A DNA stretch of 64,000 bases from Gemmatimonadota bacterium (GCA_009840005.1 VXOR01000035.1:1-64000); one strand, 5' to 3'; positions 7,822 through 17,236 are shown, counted from the stretch's first letter. Notes: a model not told the origin generated them from the sequence alone. Made by a program: numbers and translations.

Positions 7822-9396
7822 CTATGCTTTCTCCCGCACCATCTTCACCACCTGTTCCTTCCCCACTAGCTGTACAAGCGACCCAAATCGCGGCCCTCGC
7901 TCCTGCCCGAGTACCACCTCGTAAAACATCCGAAATAACTCCTTGGGAGGGATTTCGGCCTCGCGGGCCAAGTCGAACGGAATGGCCTGCAACTCCTCTT
8001 CCGTAGCTCCATTGGCCGCGCTTAGTCGCTCCGCCAACTGCCCTAAGAGTGCCCGTTCTTCGTCTGTAGGCGGACGAAACTGCTTGTTGGGCAGCACCAC
8101 GTCTCGGTAGTAGTTGAGCCCCTTCTCCACCAACGCCTGTGTTACCTGAGGATAAGCAGCAGCCTGCGCGTCGTAGCGCGCCAGATATTCCCCCAACACT
8201 TCGACCGAATCCACTCCCAAGGCGGCGATTAGATTGTTGACGGTCGAGAAGTTGACCCGGGACGCGTACTCGGGCACATCTTTACCGCGGTCGCCGATGT
8301 GCCACAGGGCCTGCTCGGGGCGCTCTGACTCTGCCACATCGGGATAGTGCCGCAGCGCATCGAGATAGTCGTCAACGCACTTGGGGACGATGTCCCAGTG
8401 CAGCCGCTTGGCTCGCTTGGGATTTTGGAACAGGAAAAAGAGCAGGGATTCTATTGGCGCGTACTCTTTCCACGCATCCACCGTCACCCCCATGCGGCCG
8501 GTGCTGCTCGCCACCTTGCGCCCTTCCTCGTCGAGAAAAAACTCGAAGCACAAGCCAACCGGCGGCTGCTTGCCCATCAGGCGCACGATGCGGGAGGACT
8601 GGCGAACCGAGTCGATGAGATCTTTGCCGTACATTTCATAATCGACCTCGTAGGTGTACCAGCGCAGCGCCCAATCGACTTTCCAGCCCACCTTGGCGTT
8701 GCCGCCGAGCACCGACTGCTCGCCGCTTTCGCCACACCCGGTGTAGTGGCCGGTGTCGAGGTCGCAGGTGAAACTCACGGTGCCCCGGCTGGGGTGGTAG
8801 GCGGTGACGCGCGTGGCCATGATCGAGCCGCAGTTGGGACAAATCGGAAAGAAGGGCGACCAGTGCTGGCGGTTTTGTTCCCGCAGCGTCGGCACGATGA
8901 TCTGGCGGACCTCCTCGGCTTTGGCTAGGAGAATCGACAGCCCTTCGTCGAAGTCGCCGCGCACGTAGGCTTCGCGTGAGCTTTGAAACTCGTAGTCGAA
9001 GCCGGACGCGTCGAAAAACTCGCACAGCTTGGCGTTCATGTAGTCGCCAAAACTCGTACAGCAACCAAAAGGATCGGGGATGGCGTGGACGGGTTTGCCG
9101 AGGTGGGCGGCGAGCATGTCGGGCTGCGGAAAGTTGCTAGGCACCTTGCGCAGGGCATCCATGTCGTCGCTGAAGCAGAGTAGGTGGGTCTTTAATCCGT
9201 AGAGGTATTCACAGGCGTTGCGCACCCAAGAGGTGCGGACGCCTTCTGAAAAGTGACCTAGATGGGGAAAGCCGCTGGGGCCAAAGCCGGTCTCGAATAG
9301 TACCGGGCGATCTTCGCTGGGCCGGCGCTGCTTGACGATCTGTGCCGCCTCTTGGAAGGGCCAAGCCCGATGCGTACTGGTCTGGTTCCTCTCCAT
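7822..9396 (-). CDS. lysS: Lysyl-tRNA synthetase, class I
   Basis: The product (524 aa) is an archaeal-type class I lysyl-tRNA synthetase, which attaches lysine to tRNA-Lys. The Rossmann-fold HIGH-like motif is GFGPSGFPHLGH (residues about 37-48). The KMSKS-like loop is KVASSTGR near residue 290. A zinc-binding-like PFFPICPNCGSIMATRV segment and the MYGKDLIDS region are family features. It is unrelated to the class II LysU/LysS enzyme found in most bacteria; class I occurs in archaea, spirochaetes, alphaproteobacteria and scattered other phyla. A downstream alternative start is unlikely because the residues before the first motif fit the family. Confidence 0.93.
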   Translation of the reverse strand: MERNQTSTHRAWPFQEAAQIVKQRRPSEDRPVLFETGFGPSGFPHLGHFSEGVRTSWVRNACEYLYGLKTHLLCFSDDMDALRKVPSNFPQPDMLAAHLGKPVHAIPDPFGCCTSFGDYMNAKLCEFFDASGFDYEFQSSREAYVRGDFDEGLSILLAKAEEVRQIIVPTLREQNRQHWSPFFPICPNCGSIMATRVTAYHPSRGTVSFTCDLDTGHYTGCGESGEQSVLGGNAKVGWKVDWALRWYTYEVDYEMYGKDLIDSVRQSSRIVRLMGKQPPVGLCFEFFLDEEGRKVASSTGRMGVTVDAWKEYAPIESLLFFLFQNPKRAKRLHWDIVPKCVDDYLDALRHYPDVAESERPEQALWHIGDRGKDVPEYASRVNFSTVNNLIAALGVDSVEVLGEYLARYDAQAAAYPQVTQALVEKGLNYYRDVVLPNKQFRPPTDEERALLGQLAERLSAANGATEEELQAIPFDLAREAEIPPKELFRMFYEVVLGQERGPRFGSLVQLVGKEQVVKMVREKA

Positions 9397-9453
9397 GTGA
9401 CCTGATCAGGTGTGAGGCTCATCGAGACGGCGCTTGGGTGAGCGTGCGGCGTC

Positions 9454-9672
9454 TCAGCGATTGCGGAAAGTGATGCGTCCGCGGCTCAAATCATAGGGCG
9501 AAAGGGCCACAGTGACTTGGTCGCCCGGCAGTACGCGAATGTAGTACTTGCGCATCTTGCCGGAGACGTGGGCCATAATCTCGTGGCTATTTTCCATCTC
9601 GCACTTGAAGTAGCCGTTGGGCAGGGCCTCTTTGACCACTGCTTGGACTTCGATTGCTTCTTCTTTGGCCAT
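9454..9672 (-). CDS. infA: Translation initiation factor IF-1
   Basis: The product (72 aa) is a single S1/OB-fold domain with the IF-1 hallmarks: [40 protein letters not shown] and [20 protein letters not shown]. The length is exactly that of IF-1. IF-1 occupies the ribosomal A site during initiation. The gene stands alone between the LysRS gene and a terminator of the upstream TPR operon. Its leader contains a perfect 7-bp hairpin (9694-9712, loop 5 nt). Confidence 0.96.
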   Translation of the reverse strand: MAKEEAIEVQAVVKEALPNGYFKCEMENSHEIMAHVSGKMRKYYIRVLPGDQVTVALSPYDLSRGRITFRNR

Positions 9673-9713
9673 TGCTCTCGCTTAAAGGAGATGGTGGCGT
9701 TCGGTACGCCACG

Positions 9714-9740
9714 GAAAAAAGCAGCCGCTAAGGCAGCTTG
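9714..9740 (-). terminator. Rho-independent terminator of the TPR/NHL operon
   Basis: Read on the minus strand, AGCTGCC...GGCTGCT (9739 to 9719) forms a 7-position stem with one mismatch and a five-base loop, followed directly by six to seven T residues (9720-9714). It sits 44 nt after the stop of the TPR gene and upstream of infA, so it would end the 9784-16856 operon. Confidence 0.6.
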
Positions 9741-9783
9741 CAAAAAAATCAAATTGTACGCTTTAACCGAGCAAAAGTCAAAC

Positions 9784-10719
9784 TCATTCGGTCAGGTAGT
9801 TCACGTCGTACGAAGCGTGTTTGACCGCTTCAATCGTCGATAGATGTGGGGCTAGCTGCTGGACCTTGTCGTAGTAGTGGATGGCTTCCGCGTATCGCTC
9901 GGTTTTTTCGCAGATTACGCCGAGGTTGTGCAGGGCGGGGATGTGATCGCCGGACAATGCGATGACCTGCTTGAACGCCGCTTCGGCTCCGGTGAGGTCG
10001 CCGCTGTCGAGGTGGGCGAGGCCCTTGGCGAAGAACATGCTTTCGTTGTCTTGTTCGTACTCGACGGCCTTGGTCAGCACGGGGAGTGCCAACTCGGGCT
10101 GTTGGGCTTGCAGCCGCACGAGCCCAAGGCTGTAGTAAGAACGGGCCAGTGCGCGGCGCGCACCGCGATAATTGAAATCGACCCTCAGCAAGGTCTCTAG
10201 GTGTTCGATGGATTTTTTGAAGTCGCCGACCTTGTGATACGCCACGGCCATGTTGAAGCGGGCGTTGACGTGATCGGGCTGGATTGCGATGACTTTTTCG
10301 AGGTATTCAAGGCCCTCGACTTGGCGCTCGGTGCGGCAGAGCAGGGTCCCCAGTCCAGCCATGGCTTCGACCATTAGCGAGTCCAGCCGCAGGGCTTCTT
10401 CGTAGTGGTGCTTGGCCTCGCGCTCGTATCCCTGGCCGTGGAGCATGACTGCGAGATTGCAATGCGCCTCGGCGTAGTAGGGGTCGAGTTCCAACGCCTC
10501 AAGCAACAGTCTTTTGGCTTCGTACTTTTGCCCGTCGTCAAAATACGCGTTGGCGAGGAGGACTCGCAGTTGCGGGTTGTAGGGATTGATGGTGACCTTG
10601 GCGTTGAGATAGCGGATCTTCTCTTTGGTCCAGAGGTTGTACGTCCGCTTGTCCTGGAGTTGGGCCTGGCCCTCGCCGGACAACAAGGCCAGCAATAGCA
10701 ATGCGAGCACGGCCTTCAT
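9784..10719 (-). CDS. Exported TPR-repeat protein
   Basis: The product (311 aa) has a signal peptide (MKAVLALLLLALLSGEGQAQ) followed by about seven tetratricopeptide repeats, for example ALELDPYYAEAHCNLAVMLH, ALRLDSLMVEAMAGLGTLL, VIAIQPDHVNARFNMAVAYH and QVIALSGDHIPALHNLGVIC. TPR arrays bind partner proteins, probably in the periplasm here. The start was placed at ATG 10719, because the longer frame only adds low-complexity Arg-rich sequence that overlaps the upstream gene. At 10719 the ATG overlaps the upstream TGA as ATGA, showing coupling with the NHL-propeller gene. Confidence 0.85.
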   Translation of the reverse strand: MKAVLALLLLALLSGEGQAQLQDKRTYNLWTKEKIRYLNAKVTINPYNPQLRVLLANAYFDDGQKYEAKRLLLEALELDPYYAEAHCNLAVMLHGQGYEREAKHHYEEALRLDSLMVEAMAGLGTLLCRTERQVEGLEYLEKVIAIQPDHVNARFNMAVAYHKVGDFKKSIEHLETLLRVDFNYRGARRALARSYYSLGLVRLQAQQPELALPVLTKAVEYEQDNESMFFAKGLAHLDSGDLTGAEAAFKQVIALSGDHIPALHNLGVICEKTERYAEAIHYYDKVQQLAPHLSTIEAVKHASYDVNYLTE

Positions 10720-12005
10720 GGTTGAAACTTCTGAATTCGATCGTTGAAGGTATCGGCCACATAAATGAACCCTTCGGCGTCGCGGGCTATGCCGCCGGCC
10801 ACTACCTCGCGCTTGTCCTCCTCGCCAGTAGCCATATCGACGACAACTTGGAGGCGGCCTGTGAAGCGGAATTGGTCGGCGGCTTCGCCCTCTTCGCCCC
10901 ATTGCGTCAGATAGACACCGCGCTGGAATACCTCGATGCGGCTGTGGCCGGCATTGACCACGAAAGCCCGGTCGGCGGCTTCATCGACGGCAAAATCGGT
11001 GGGCCGCAGCAAAAGCCCATTGCCGCGGTCCTGATGCGATTTGGGATCGCGGCCGATGACGCGGCTGGCCGCGGCGCGCTGCGGGTCGTCGTACACGACT
11101 AGCCGAGGTGCCTGCCAGTCGTCGGCGCGCAGGGCCAACGGCTCGATCAGCGCGGCGAAACGCCCTTGCCAAAGCCGCAGACTAGCCACCAGCAGGGCCG
11201 GGATGGCGTACTGAATTTGCTGTTCGCCGGCTTGGTTGAATAGCTGCAATTGGCTGATGCTTTCGATGTAGATGGCATCGCTATCGATGACGATGTGGCG
11301 GGCAAACAGCCCGGCGAGTGGGCGGGTCCACAACAGCCGACCGTCTGGGGTGAATTTCGCCCAAAAGGCCTCTGGCTTCTGGCCCGGACGGTGCAGGTTG
11401 TACACCACATAGAGATGATCTTCGTCGTCGAGGGCTAGCGCTGGCCCGTCCAGCGCACTCGTTTCCATACGGGCCAGCGGCTCAGTGGTATAGACCCATG
11501 CCTCCAAGGCGTGGCCCGTGCGGTCGAAGCGCTCGACGCGCCCGGTGCCCACGCCGACGGCAAAGATCGTGCCGTTGCGGCTGATGGCCAGTCGCGTAGG
11601 GGCCGTGCCCTTGTCGAGTGACCAGCTTGCGATGCGGCGGTGGAACCCGCCCGCAACCGTCGTGCTGGCCAACTCGTGTACGGTTTCGTCTGCGCCGAAG
11701 AAGCTGACGACTCGGTAGCTATATTGGGTGTTGGCCAACAAGCCGACGTCTGTAAAGGTGGTGTCAGTTGCGGATTCCACACGCGCTATGGTCGCGAACT
11801 CGCCTCCTGTGGCGCGCTGGATTTCGCCGTAGAGAAAGCTCGCCGAAGACACTGGGGGCCATACCAGATGCGCGGCGGCCTTCTCACTGGAGAAGGTCGC
11901 TTTGAGCACGGGGGGATCTGCAAGCCAAGGCGGAACCTTCTTGCCGGCGAAGGGGCCGACACAGGCGACGAGTGCTGTGGCGAGGAAGAAAAAGAGTCTA
12001 TTCAT
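10716..12005 (-). CDS. Secreted FN3 / NHL-type beta-propeller protein
   Basis: The product (429 aa) has an N-terminal signal sequence (MNRLFFFLATALVACVG; Cys15 could be a lipoprotein cysteine, though the lipobox is weak). A fibronectin-III-like domain follows (about 30-115, TFTDVGLLANTQYSYRVVSF), then a beta-propeller. The propeller has NHL-like blades such as APTRLAISRNGTIFAVGVG, LRPTDFAVDEAADRAFVVNA and the terminal GFIYVADTFNDRIQKF, which is a classical NHL blade. Such proteins act as extracellular or periplasmic binding scaffolds; the ligand is unknown. It is coupled to the downstream TPR gene. Confidence 0.75.
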   Translation of the reverse strand: MNRLFFFLATALVACVGPFAGKKVPPWLADPPVLKATFSSEKAAAHLVWPPVSSASFLYGEIQRATGGEFATIARVESATDTTFTDVGLLANTQYSYRVVSFFGADETVHELASTTVAGGFHRRIASWSLDKGTAPTRLAISRNGTIFAVGVGTGRVERFDRTGHALEAWVYTTEPLARMETSALDGPALALDDEDHLYVVYNLHRPGQKPEAFWAKFTPDGRLLWTRPLAGLFARHIVIDSDAIYIESISQLQLFNQAGEQQIQYAIPALLVASLRLWQGRFAALIEPLALRADDWQAPRLVVYDDPQRAAASRVIGRDPKSHQDRGNGLLLRPTDFAVDEAADRAFVVNAGHSRIEVFQRGVYLTQWGEEGEAADQFRFTGRLQVVVDMATGEEDKREVVAGGIARDAEGFIYVADTFNDRIQKFQP

Positions 12006-12054
12006 AGCGCAAAAGAGATAGGCCCGCCTTCCCGCAATGTCAAGGAATATGAGA

Positions 12055-14217
12055 TCACCCCAGAATGAAAACGGCGTTGCCGACTTTACCGGTGAAGTAG
12101 TCGATGACCAGCCAAATCCCGTTGCACAGGGCCTCGCCCATAATCAGGCCCATGAAGAAATGCTGACTCGTCCGATAGTGAGACGCCCCGCCAAAACGCA
12201 AGATCAGCTTCTTGAGCGCCCAAGCCAAGAGCACGCAAGCCCAGATTTTGTCGAGCATGAAGTTTGCGCCAATCGGGAAGCCGATTGGATGAAAGGGCCA
12301 CCACAAGAAGTGATGCCGCGCCCAAGTCAAAAGGCCCATGACCACGGCTCCACCAGCGAAAAACGCGAGTCCCAACCAGTCGGCTCCGGCTGGCTCTAGC
12401 GCGCGTTGCGCCGCGTTGTAGATGGTGGATGGGCCGCCGCGAAAGCGCCAGCTATCGAGATTGATGCCCCCGTACTTGTAGGCGAGGTGGAAGACCATCC
12501 AGCAGGAGCCCGCTACGCCGATGAAAATGGCTGCCACCAGCGCCCAGAAAACGACCCGCCGACTGCGGCGGTCCATGTTTTGGATCAGCTTCAAGCCATT
12601 GGCGACCATGGCCAGCAGGAAGATGCGGATGTCGGCCGACCAGATGTAAGCAAAGGAGAGGTTGAAGACGCCAGCCGCACCGATCGTCTGCGAACCAATG
12701 CCCTGCACGATGAAGTCTGGGGCGATCATGGGCGAGCGCACAGCCGCTAGGCCAGCCTCGCACACGACCCGCGAGATGCCGATAAACACCAATAGGGCTA
12801 CCATCGCAAATAGCGCGCCGACCCAGAGCGGGGTACCCATCAGCCACAGCCAGCCGACGATGCCTCCGCTGCCTAATAATACTCCGATCACGGCCGCTCG
12901 ATAGGACATGATTTCATCGCCGTCGTCGATGTCCGCATGGCGGCTGCGGGCCTTGCGCCATACGTCCCGCAAGTGGCCGCGCCCCGTCCACAGCCCCAAG
13001 AGTACCATGGCGATGAGTGCGCCGCCGCCCTGATAGGCCAAGAGCGGCTCGTACGAGACCCCATAGACGAATTTGCTAGTGGATTTGAGGCCGGATACGG
13101 CGAGGAATTCGGCTTCGACCTTGGAGAGCAAATAGAAAATCCAGATGCCGGCCGCTATTTGGGTGCTGATGAGATAGGAAAAGCCAACGAGCGCGAAGCT
13201 GATCCAGATTTGCAGGTTCTGCTGGCCGATAAAGGGCACCCACCAAATTAGGCCGAAATTAGGCAAGGACGGGTAGTATTGGTGCAGGGCTTTGAGGCTG
13301 CCGTACGCGAGCGGCAAGGCTGCGCCCCACCACAGGGCACCGTGCTTGAGAAAGCCGTTGAGCAGCCCGGTGCCGCGCTCGCCTTGCACGATGGCCACCC
13401 CGAGTTGGGTCAGCGGATAGGCCAACCGCTCGCGCTCGACCCACTGCCGACGCAAGATCACGGCCGTCGATACCATCGCCACGTATAGCGAGAGGAGTAG
13501 CAGTGCCCACCAGCACAGTGGCTCGACCCAAGTGGCGTAGGGAATGTCGGCGAGTGCGCCGCCCTCGTAAAAGCCGCGGTTGCCAGTGCCGTCATCGACG
13601 AGGATGCGCTGCGAGGGAAAGAGCGGAAAGAGCTTTTCAGCCCATTGGTTGGCCGGGGAGGCGTAGTAGAAAATGCCGGTGAGAGCGGGCAAAAGTTGCT
13701 GGGTCAGCCCCATAGTGCAGAGGGCGGAGACGACCAGCAGCATCGCGTACACTAGCACTAGCTCGGCGCGGTTCAGCGCGAGGGTACCTCCGCGCTGAAC
13801 CACGGGCACGTTCCACAGCGAAGAGAGGGCGAGGAAGGCGCCAAACCAAAAACCAGGCGAGTACCAATCGACCGCGTCGCGGCTGATCCAATAGCCACAA
13901 AAGCCGCCCGTGGCCAGCAGGGCTAGCCCCACTGCTAGGCGGAAGTCGCGGGCAGCGAGCTTGAAAAGCGTATTGAGCAAGCCGACCAGCACCAAAAATA
14001 GAAAGATGGCCCCTGGGGTATTGAAGTCGAAGGCCATGTTGGTCGCCCGCATCGCCATGTTGGCGTAGGGTGCGCCAATGGACAGGAAAAAGCTGAGGAA
14101 CGCACCGACCCAAAAGCCGCGCAGCGTTAGGTGCGAGCGGCCTGTGTCATCGGTGAGTCCCTCGTCTTGGCTGCCTTGGAGGTGCCGGCCATACGGAGAG
14201 GGTAGCGATCTATTCAC
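12055..14217 (-). CDS. Large polytopic membrane protein, DUF6785/DUF6784 type
   Basis: The product (720 aa from GTG 14217) has about 14 or more hydrophobic spans. Recognisable stretches are RGFWVGAFLSFFLSIGAPYA at the start, VERERLAYPLTQLGVAIVQG, LIWWVPFIGQQNLQIWISFA and RVVCEAGLAAVRSPMIAPDF. These match a family annotated only as DUF6785/DUF6784, common in Planctomycetes, Poribacteria-like and Latescibacteria-like genomes and distantly reminiscent of oligopeptide (OPT) transporters. I chose GTG 14217 because it overlaps the upstream stop as GTGA; the 32 residues before it are low-complexity and overlap the preceding gene. The transported substrate is unknown. Coupling with the peptidase gene suggests peptide or amide substrates (inference). 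Confidence 0.7.
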   Translation of the reverse strand: MNRSLPSPYGRHLQGSQDEGLTDDTGRSHLTLRGFWVGAFLSFFLSIGAPYANMAMRATNMAFDFNTPGAIFLFLVLVGLLNTLFKLAARDFRLAVGLALLATGGFCGYWISRDAVDWYSPGFWFGAFLALSSLWNVPVVQRGGTLALNRAELVLVYAMLLVVSALCTMGLTQQLLPALTGIFYYASPANQWAEKLFPLFPSQRILVDDGTGNRGFYEGGALADIPYATWVEPLCWWALLLLSLYVAMVSTAVILRRQWVERERLAYPLTQLGVAIVQGERGTGLLNGFLKHGALWWGAALPLAYGSLKALHQYYPSLPNFGLIWWVPFIGQQNLQIWISFALVGFSYLISTQIAAGIWIFYLLSKVEAEFLAVSGLKSTSKFVYGVSYEPLLAYQGGGALIAMVLLGLWTGRGHLRDVWRKARSRHADIDDGDEIMSYRAAVIGVLLGSGGIVGWLWLMGTPLWVGALFAMVALLVFIGISRVVCEAGLAAVRSPMIAPDFIVQGIGSQTIGAAGVFNLSFAYIWSADIRIFLLAMVANGLKLIQNMDRRSRRVVFWALVAAIFIGVAGSCWMVFHLAYKYGGINLDSWRFRGGPSTIYNAAQRALEPAGADWLGLAFFAGGAVVMGLLTWARHHFLWWPFHPIGFPIGANFMLDKIWACVLLAWALKKLILRFGGASHYRTSQHFFMGLIMGEALCNGIWLVIDYFTGKVGNAVFILG

Positions 14218-16856
14218 CGCGCGGTCTGGGGCTTGACGGTGCAGGTGGGACAGACGCGCCGCAGGTGTTCGCGCCGCACCTGCCACAGATCGTGGGCCTT
14301 CACCAATTCGCATTCGGCCTGCCCGACCTTGCCCCGCCGCTGCAACTTCCTCCGGTCGAGGGTTGAGTCCAGCTTATGGGTTGGAACCGGGCAGGGACCG
14401 CTGCGAAAGGCCAGCCCCAAGACCTCTTCTACAATCCCGTCCTCGCGCACGATGCGGTCTGGAATGGCAAAAGATTCAATGCAGCCGCAGGGCACGGACA
14501 TCTCGGCCACGTGATAGGCCGTGCTCGTGTCGTGCGTCGAGCCCAGCGCGAGGATGTAGCCACCGTCGTGGACCAATTTGCCGATCGGGCTATCTGGAGC
14601 CCAGATGCCAGCCTCGAGATGACCTTGGCAATAGTAGCTAGCGCGTGGCCCAATCGCCGCTACCGCGTGGGTGGGATGCATGCTGCGCTCGGCTTCGGTA
14701 CGCTGCCATAGCGCGTCCGGGATGGTGCCGTTGGTGGTGGGCGTGGTCAGCCGGTTGAAGACTTTTGCCGCACGGTGATTGAACGAAGGGGCCAACAGGG
14801 TCCCGCGCTTGCCAACCGCCTGCAAGAGCGCATCGACTACGGTCTCGGCACCGCCTTCGACAAAGCCGATGGCCGACAGGGAGCTATGCACCATCAGATC
14901 CATGCCTGGGGTGACGCCCAAGCGGCGCAAATCCCGCACCAGTTCCTTGCGGCCAATCGTATTGGCTGGGTCGATCAACTCGACATAGCCCAATTCGGCG
15001 TGTGCTGCGAAGTACTCGTGAACTCGAGCGACGGCGACGGAACCTTCCGTCCGTGGCCCGTCCGGATAGTCGGCTTCCTCGCAGGCAATGCGCTCGGCGA
15101 TTTCGCCTAAATTCCGGCGTCCGTCGGCCCAAAACAGCGCCCATGGCGGTAGCTGTGCGGCCGAGATGCGCGCGTTGATCGCGGCGGGTGCGTTCTCAGC
15201 GGTGGGTGAGAGCACGGCCGTGCGCCGCGGTACCAGCCGCGCTTGGGCCGTGCGTCGCGCTCGCTTGTCCGGCAGCGCGGCCTCGGCGGCGGCGGCCGCC
15301 ACTTGCCGCTCGCTATCGTCCATAGTCTCCAAGACTTCGCGCCGACTGCCTCCCCAGAGCCAGCGCGTGAGCCGCCGCACACTGCGACTGTGCGCCTCGC
15401 GCACGTATTCGACCTCGGCTTGAGGCCGCTTTTTCTTGTGCAATACAGAGAGAAAATGTTGGGTCTCGGTGCGGACCAGCTCCCCCACTTCGCGGCTGCC
15501 CATGTCGGCCAAGTAGTACAGATAGGCCGCCATTGAGGCCGCGCAGGTCTCCAGCCCCCGCGGACTGAGCAGGGCTTCCACGTCGGCCGAAGAGTGGTAG
15601 GCGTCGAAGCCGCGCCCGCTCTTGCGGTGATGGGTGGTGATCCAAGGGCAGGGAAATCCGTACTGGGGATCACCGATTAAGGTGTCAGACGTCGACATGA
15701 ATCGCGCTAGATGCACGCGATAGCCAGGCTTGTGTTGCCGCACCCCGGCCCGCACGATAGCCGCACCGACCCGATCGACGAAACCTGCCGACATGGGGAT
15801 CGTCGCGTGCCACTCTAGTCGGCCATCGCAGATGGCGGGTCGGGAGCCGATCGTGTCGATGCACACACCAGCCAAAGGGGTCTGCAAGCGCCGCACCCGC
15901 TCTAGATAGGCGAAGAACCCGTAGCACTCATAGGCGTTGAGCAGGCGAATGGTGCGCTTGGGGCGCGCGAGTTTGCCCGCTCGGATAAGCCTTTCGATCA
16001 CGCGGGCGATCTCCAAGGTGGTGGCCACGCCCGAAGCGTTGTCGATGGCCCCCGGCTCGGCGCTATGCGCGATGGCCCACACTTCGTCCTGCGGGTCGCC
16101 GGCTCCCTCGATGATGCCGCTGACCACGTCGTGGCTGCCGACGTATTTGCGGATGTCGGCTCGCACGTGCAGGGTCAGGGGGCCGCGTTGCTGCGCCAGC
16201 CGCCGCAACCGCTTCCCTTGCTGCTCAGAGATCACAAAGCCCACCAATTGCGCCGCCGCATGTTCGAGGGGAATTGCGCCCCACCCGAATTTGGTCCACG
16301 CCACTGCCTTGGGCAGGTTGGGTACCGGCCGGTCGGTGATGACGGCGGCGGCCCCTTTAGTGGCTAAAAGAGCGAGGTAGGAGCGCGGGTCTAGCTTGGT
16401 CAGCACAATAGCTCCTGCGAGTCCGTCGGTTGGCTGACGTTGGATGTCTTCGACTTGGTCGAGAACCACCAGCCGCAGCCGCAAACCATCTGCTGGGGTC
16501 GCCGCGCTCCACTGGATGACGTGCCAAGGATTCTCCTGCCAATCCAGTACTCGCTCGGTGAGCGGATGCACCACATCCACAGTCGCGCCCGCGACATCGG
16601 CGGCTTCGCGGATGATCCACCGGCCCGACCCCAGCCGCCCTCCGGTCTGGATGGATTCGACCTCCACGCGTGCGCCCGCGGCCTCGTAGCGGCTAGTTAG
16701 CGTGGCGGTCGTTTCGCCGAAGCGGTCAAATGAATTCCAGCGATCGGTCTGTACCACATCTCGCACCGCCGCCATCATCTTCTGTCCATTCGCCTGCTGC
16801 AACATCAGCGGCAGAGTTTGGCGACAAAGCTGCTGTAACGACTTTGCGCTAGGCAT
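14214..16856 (-). CDS. Fusion of M28-type aminopeptidase-like domain and AAC(3)-family acetyltransferase domain
   Basis: The product has 880 aa. Residues about 1-490 resemble M28-family (DUF4910-like) aminopeptidases with an inserted PA-like segment. Metal-site candidates are H264 and D272 in HSAEPGAIDNASG and E310 in NAYECYGF, although the second Glu of the usual EE pair is Cys. A middle region (about 590-625, WALFWADGRRNLGEIAERI) resembles a small winged-helix. The C-terminus (about 630-860) is an aminoglycoside N3-acetyltransferase fold: MDLMVHSSLSAIGFVEGG, KRGTLLAPSFNHR and the HPTHAVAAIG motif with its catalytic-type His. The start at 16856 has AGGAGGAGAGC directly upstream; the longer form (16907) would lack this. 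It heads the operon that continues to the membrane protein, propeller and TPR genes. Confidence 0.8.
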   Translation of the reverse strand: MPSAKSLQQLCRQTLPLMLQQANGQKMMAAVRDVVQTDRWNSFDRFGETTATLTSRYEAAGARVEVESIQTGGRLGSGRWIIREAADVAGATVDVVHPLTERVLDWQENPWHVIQWSAATPADGLRLRLVVLDQVEDIQRQPTDGLAGAIVLTKLDPRSYLALLATKGAAAVITDRPVPNLPKAVAWTKFGWGAIPLEHAAAQLVGFVISEQQGKRLRRLAQQRGPLTLHVRADIRKYVGSHDVVSGIIEGAGDPQDEVWAIAHSAEPGAIDNASGVATTLEIARVIERLIRAGKLARPKRTIRLLNAYECYGFFAYLERVRRLQTPLAGVCIDTIGSRPAICDGRLEWHATIPMSAGFVDRVGAAIVRAGVRQHKPGYRVHLARFMSTSDTLIGDPQYGFPCPWITTHHRKSGRGFDAYHSSADVEALLSPRGLETCAASMAAYLYYLADMGSREVGELVRTETQHFLSVLHKKKRPQAEVEYVREAHSRSVRRLTRWLWGGSRREVLETMDDSERQVAAAAAEAALPDKRARRTAQARLVPRRTAVLSPTAENAPAAINARISAAQLPPWALFWADGRRNLGEIAERIACEEADYPDGPRTEGSVAVARVHEYFAAHAELGYVELIDPANTIGRKELVRDLRRLGVTPGMDLMVHSSLSAIGFVEGGAETVVDALLQAVGKRGTLLAPSFNHRAAKVFNRLTTPTTNGTIPDALWQRTEAERSMHPTHAVAAIGPRASYYCQGHLEAGIWAPDSPIGKLVHDGGYILALGSTHDTSTAYHVAEMSVPCGCIESFAIPDRIVREDGIVEEVLGLAFRSGPCPVPTHKLDSTLDRRKLQRRGKVGQAECELVKAHDLWQVRREHLRRVCPTCTVKPQTAR

Positions 16857-16904
16857 GCTCTCCTCCTTTTTAGACCCTAATAAAGGTCGAGGCATGGATT
16901 GGAA

Positions 16905-16953
16905 CAAAAAAAGCGGAGAGCTAGCGGACGAAAACGTCCACCAACTCTCCGCT
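16905..16953 (-). terminator. Rho-independent terminator after the HTH gene
   Basis: On the minus strand a 9-bp perfect stem (AGCGGAGAG paired with CTCTCCGCT, 16953-16945 with 16920-16912) encloses an inner GGACG-AAAA-CGTCC hairpin and is followed by seven T (16911-16905). It lies 26 nt after the stop of the small HTH gene and separates it from the peptidase operon. Confidence 0.8.
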
Positions 16954-16978
16954 GGCCAAGCGCAGTATGCGATGCCTA

Positions 16979-17236
16979 TTAATTGAGGTCGAGGACCTCC
17001 TCTAGCGCCTTGATCTCTTGCAGGTCGAGGTCGATGTCTTCCAAGAGATCGTCGTCGCGCTGGCGGCCAAACTCCTCGCGCCGCCGCCGTTTGCGCGCAT
17101 AGGGGGTCTCGATTTTATAGAGTCGGCAGAGCCGACTGAAACTGCCCGGGGCAATACCCAGCGCACGGCTAGCCTCTTGATTGCTCGCGTAAATGCGCGC
17201 CGCGCGCCTGATGCGTTCTGGCTCGATTTTGCGCAT
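16979..17236 (-). CDS. Small helix-turn-helix protein
   Basis: The product (85 aa) has an N-terminal helix-turn-helix (residues 5-45: ERIRRAARIYASNQEASRAL, then GIAPGSFSRLCRLYKIETPY) that resembles transposase/CENP-B-like or sigma-region-4-like HTHs. A basic stretch (ARKRRRREE) and an acidic helical tail (DDDLLEDIDLDLQEIKALEE) follow. The layout is that of a DNA-binding regulator with a protein-interaction tail. The gene is complete, with its own terminator. No family name can be given confidently. Confidence 0.65.
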   Translation of the reverse strand: MRKIEPERIRRAARIYASNQEASRALGIAPGSFSRLCRLYKIETPYARKRRRREEFGRQRDDDLLEDIDLDLQEIKALEEVLDLN

